From the NCBI GenBank assembly GCA_017882245.1, contig JADGPV010000064.1, forward strand, positions 1 through 7,039: DNA of 7,039 nt, in the 5' to 3' direction. Under the pieces are notes generated by a model. That model worked only from the letters and a program-made list of their open reading frames with translations, did not search any database and was not told the origin of the DNA. Below are positions 4,740 to 7,039 of this stretch, in pieces (the stretch's first letter is position 1; each line of letters opens with the position of its first letter). A program made the position numbers and the translations under genes. This DNA is from Bacteroidales bacterium (GTDB lineage Bacteria > Bacteroidota > Bacteroidia > Bacteroidales > VadinHA17).

Positions 4740-6290
4740 ATGACTAAGCGGACGTTAATAGGCCTTATAGCATTAATGGTGCTGTCACTCATTGCCATAA
4801 TCTGGGTGCAGATTACCTGGATCGGCAATTCAATCAAGGTCCGGAATGAACAATTTGATTTTTTTGTCATCAACAGTCTACGCAACACTGCTCAGTCGAT
4901 GGAATCATCACGCCGGCTTTCCTTCCTTAATGAAATGTTTCTGAGGGGGTATTCACAGGCTCCGCGTTTACAGACATATTCTCCGGTTCAGGATTCTTAT
5001 TCAAGCAGTGTGACTTTTAAAAGTTCTTCATCCCCTGACAAAGATTCAGTTGAGATTGTCGTGGCCACAAATAACAATCCGCCTGTAAAAATGAAAGTAC
5101 CCCGTAATGAAGCCAATAAAACTATTGAGCGGAGCGTGGTCGTTAATCCAGACGAATACATGCGGTGGGCGCAGCAGCAGGCAGGTGCATTTCAGTCGAT
5201 GAGCAATCAGCTGGTAAGTGAAATGTATGACTGGGAAAAAGATCTTCATATTAGCAAGGAAGAGCTTCTGCATACTCTTCAGGGCGAATTTAAGGCCTCA
5301 GGCATTGAAACGCCGTTTGAATTTGCAATTCTCAGGGCTGATTCCCTGGCGGACGGGATATACAGTAAAGTAAAACTTAAGGAATTCACAGAGAGTCCTT
5401 ATAAGGTCAACCTCTTCTCTGACGGCCTCGTGAGAAAAGGCGAGACATTATCTGTCGTTTTCCCGCGCAAAACAAACTATGTTCTTGGCTCAATGGGACT
5501 GATGCTTGGAGGCTCAGGACTCTTTTTGCTCATAATATTCTCAACTTTTGCCTTAAGTCTTTATTTTATTCTCAGGCAGAAGAAGACCTCAGAGATGCAG
5601 GCTGACTTCATTAATAACATGACTCATGAGTTCAAGACACCCATTGCCACTATTTCCCTTGCTGCCGATACCATTGCAAACAGTAAAGTCATATCCGATG
5701 AGGATAAGGTAAGACATTTCGTGGGGATGATCAAGAAGGAGAATTCGCGCATGAACAGGCAGGTAGAGACTATTCTGCAGATAGCAACCCTTGACAAGCA
5801 TGAGATGGATTTTGATTTCAGTGAGACAGATCTGCATGAAGTGATCACCCAGGCTATTGAGACGGTGGAGATTCAGGTCACTGAGCGGGGCGGCGTGATA
5901 AAGCGTCAGCTTGATGCAGCCAGAAGTCTCGTTACCGGTGATGCTGAACATCTTCGTAACCTGGTGCACAATCTGCTTGACAATGCTAATAAGTACTCGG
6001 AAAAGGCTCCGGAGATAACGGTGAGGACGACAGACAATGACAGCGGGATTTTCCTTTCTGTTGAAGACAAGGGTATAGGGATGACCAAAGCAGTGCAGCA
6101 TCGGGTATTTGAAAGGTTTTACAGGGAGACGACCGGAAATATACACAATGTAAAAGGATTCGGACTGGGGCTTAACTATGCCAAGGTCATCACTGATGCC
6201 CACGGAGGGACCATAACTGTTGAGAGCGAAGAGGGTCACGGAAGCACTTTTACTGTATTTTTACCATTTAAAGGAGAAACGCGGGCATGA
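4740..6290 (+). CDS. rprX: Sensor histidine kinase, RprX-like
   Basis: A 516-aa inner-membrane kinase that should sense a periplasmic or envelope signal and phosphorylate the regulator encoded next. TM1 is about residues 6-28 and TM2 about 253-278, enclosing a periplasmic domain of some 220 residues with a Ser-rich stretch and no sensor fold I recognise. The H-box NMTHEFKTP places the phospho-accepting histidine at 296. The ATP-binding domain shows the N-box LLDNANKY (Asn415), G1 DKGIGM (443-448), F-box FERFYR and G2 GFGLGL (473-478). Only about 18 residues separate TM2 from His296, so no HAMP domain fits. The N-terminus (Lys/Arg, then TM1) supports the ATG at 4740; the next Met, residue 13, would cut TM1. 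The RprX assignment comes from layout and partner similarity; Bacteroidales carry paralogs, so the symbol is tentative. Confidence 0.93.
   Translation: MTKRTLIGLIALMVLSLIAIIWVQITWIGNSIKVRNEQFDFFVINSLRNTAQSMESSRRLSFLNEMFLRGYSQAPRLQTYSPVQDSYSSSVTFKSSSSPDKDSVEIVVATNNNPPVKMKVPRNEANKTIERSVVVNPDEYMRWAQQQAGAFQSMSNQLVSEMYDWEKDLHISKEELLHTLQGEFKASGIETPFEFAILRADSLADGIYSKVKLKEFTESPYKVNLFSDGLVRKGETLSVVFPRKTNYVLGSMGLMLGGSGLFLLIIFSTFALSLYFILRQKKTSEMQADFINNMTHEFKTPIATISLAADTIANSKVISDEDKVRHFVGMIKKENSRMNRQVETILQIATLDKHEMDFDFSETDLHEVITQAIETVEIQVTERGGVIKRQLDAARSLVTGDAEHLRNLVHNLLDNANKYSEKAPEITVRTTDNDSGIFLSVEDKGIGMTKAVQHRVFERFYRETTGNIHNVKGFGLGLNYAKVITDAHGGTITVESEEGHGSTFTVFLPFKGETRA
6271..6276 (+). promoter_or_regulatory. 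Shine-Dalgarno AAGGAG for the response regulator
   Basis: AAGGAG ends 10 nt before the ATG at 6287, within the last codons of the kinase gene. The start and stop codons overlap as ATGA (6287-6290), which together indicate coupled translation and a roughly fixed kinase-to-regulator ratio. Confidence 0.8.
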
Positions 6291-6985
6291 GTAAAAAAGG
6301 TGCAAAGATCTTTCTGGTCGAAGATGATCTGAGTTTCGGCTCAGTTCTTAAATCTTATCTTGAAATAAACGATTATGCCGTTGATCTCGTTGACGACGGC
6401 AAGATCGCTGTAGATACTTTCAGGAGGGGGGTATATGACCTGTGCATACTTGATGTAATGCTTCCGCATGTCGATGGCTTTACCATCGCTTCAGAGATCA
6501 GGAGCATGAACTCCGCCATTCCCATCGTTTTCCTGACGGCGAAGAAACTGAAGGAAGATCTTTTGCGCGGTTACGGTATTGGTGCTGACGACTATATCAC
6601 AAAACCGTTTGACACAGACATCCTGCTCTGCAAGATCAGGGCTATCATTTCCCGGAGGGACATACAGGACGGATCAAAGGATTTTTATGAGATCGGAAAA
6701 TTTATTTTTAACGCCAAGCTGAGGACTCTCACCATCGGTGATGTTGAGCGGAAGCTCTCCCCAAAGGAGGGACAGTTGCTTGAAATGCTGGCACTGGCAT
6801 CCAATTCACTGGTAAGCCGTGAAGCAGCTCTTAAAAAGATATGGGGCACTGATGATTATTTCACGGCGCGAAGCATGGACGTCTATGTGACTAAACTTAG
6901 AAAGTACCTGAGTGATGACCCGCAGATAGTTCTGAAGAACATTCATGGGAGTGGCTTCCAGCTTGTTGTAGGAGAAAAGGTCTGA
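6287..6985 (+). CDS. rprY: OmpR-family response regulator, RprY-like
   Basis: A 232-aa DNA-binding regulator, the partner of the kinase encoded just upstream with a 4-bp overlap. The receiver domain (about 1-122) has the acidic pocket Glu12/Asp13/Asp14, the phospho-accepting Asp56 in LDVMLP, Thr84 in FLTAKK, and Lys106 in GADDYITKPF. A winged-helix domain follows (about 133-230), with the helix region ARSMDVYVTKLRKYLSDDP and the terminal wing IVLKNIHGSGFQLV. All key residues are present, so it should be regulated by phosphorylation. The segments TAKxLKEDLLxGxxIGADDYITKPF and ARSMDVYVTKLRKYL closely resemble what I recall of Bacteroides RprY, but paralogs exist. The GGTTAAA repeats upstream of the operon are candidate binding sites. 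No intrinsic terminator is visible downstream. Confidence 0.95.
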   Translation: MSKKGAKIFLVEDDLSFGSVLKSYLEINDYAVDLVDDGKIAVDTFRRGVYDLCILDVMLPHVDGFTIASEIRSMNSAIPIVFLTAKKLKEDLLRGYGIGADDYITKPFDTDILLCKIRAIISRRDIQDGSKDFYEIGKFIFNAKLRTLTIGDVERKLSPKEGQLLEMLALASNSLVSREAALKKIWGTDDYFTARSMDVYVTKLRKYLSDDPQIVLKNIHGSGFQLVVGEKV

Positions 6986-6994
6986 AGTCCTGCG

Positions 6995-7026
6995 GTCTGT
7001 TGTCTGTTGTTCGTTATCGGTTATCA
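6995..7026. repeat. Degenerate heptad repeats downstream of the regulator
   Basis: GTCTGTT occurs twice in tandem (6995-7001, 7002-7008). After GTTC come GTTATCG and GTTATCA (7013-7019, 7020-7026), also at a 7-bp step. A T7 run follows (7028-7034), but no stable stem precedes it, so it is not called a terminator. No gene is seen in the last 54 bases. Confidence 0.55.
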
Positions 7027-7039
7027 GTTTTTTTAAATC

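Noticed and set aside
5589..6239. 216-codon open frame opposite the kinase gene
   Set aside because: It is antisense to the conserved kinase core, has no recognisable protein features, and no promoter or ribosome binding site was seen.
7020..7034. Terminator after the response regulator
   Set aside because: There is a T7 run but no stable stem in front of it.

Overview
The window looks like a chromosomal segment from a Bacteroidota bacterium, most likely of the order Bacteroidales. The protein sequences match that group: a Gram-negative-type DnaK, a PanB ending in FPNDKEQY, an RluA-type pseudouridine synthase with the VNKR...VQGDGTGD opening, and an RprX/RprY-like two-component pair. The promoters also fit, because three genes carry a TAnnTTTG box, the Bacteroidota -7 element. 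No tRNA, rRNA, insertion sequence, cas gene or phage gene was seen.

Layout. Positions 1-300 hold no gene but a cluster of 17-bp hairpins, three in a regular array with a perfect 60-bp direct repeat, then two diverged ones. Next come a strong terminator (304-340) and dnaK on the minus strand (359-2290). A 223-bp divergent region (2291-2513) leads to a two-gene plus-strand operon, panB (2514-3329) and a pseudouridine synthase (3330-4016), joined stop-to-start. PanB most likely starts at 2514 and not at the upstream ATG at 2421, because a -7 box lies inside the longer reading. A convergent region (4017-4144) holds structured 3' sequence and a terminator for the next gene, a 153-aa secreted protein of unknown function on the minus strand (4145-4606). 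That gene diverges from a plus-strand histidine kinase/response regulator operon (4740-6290 and 6287-6985). The last 54 bases are low-complexity heptad repeats.

The most interesting part is 4607-4739. Two divergent promoters, each with a TAnnTTTG box, flank four direct copies of GGTTAA(A/C) or a close variant, phased at 11, 10 and 11 bp. Tandem same-face half-sites are what an OmpR-family regulator would bind. The regulator encoded next door may therefore control both the kinase/regulator operon and the small secreted protein. The arrangement resembles E. coli cpxP-cpxRA, but the secreted protein shows no CpxP motif. The kinase promoter also sits so close to the ATG that its mRNA may be leaderless.

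A second theme is translation. Both downstream operon cistrons have an AAGGAG ribosome binding site, while none of the four promoter-proximal genes has a recognisable one. All functional assignments rest on motif reading by eye; no database search was possible.
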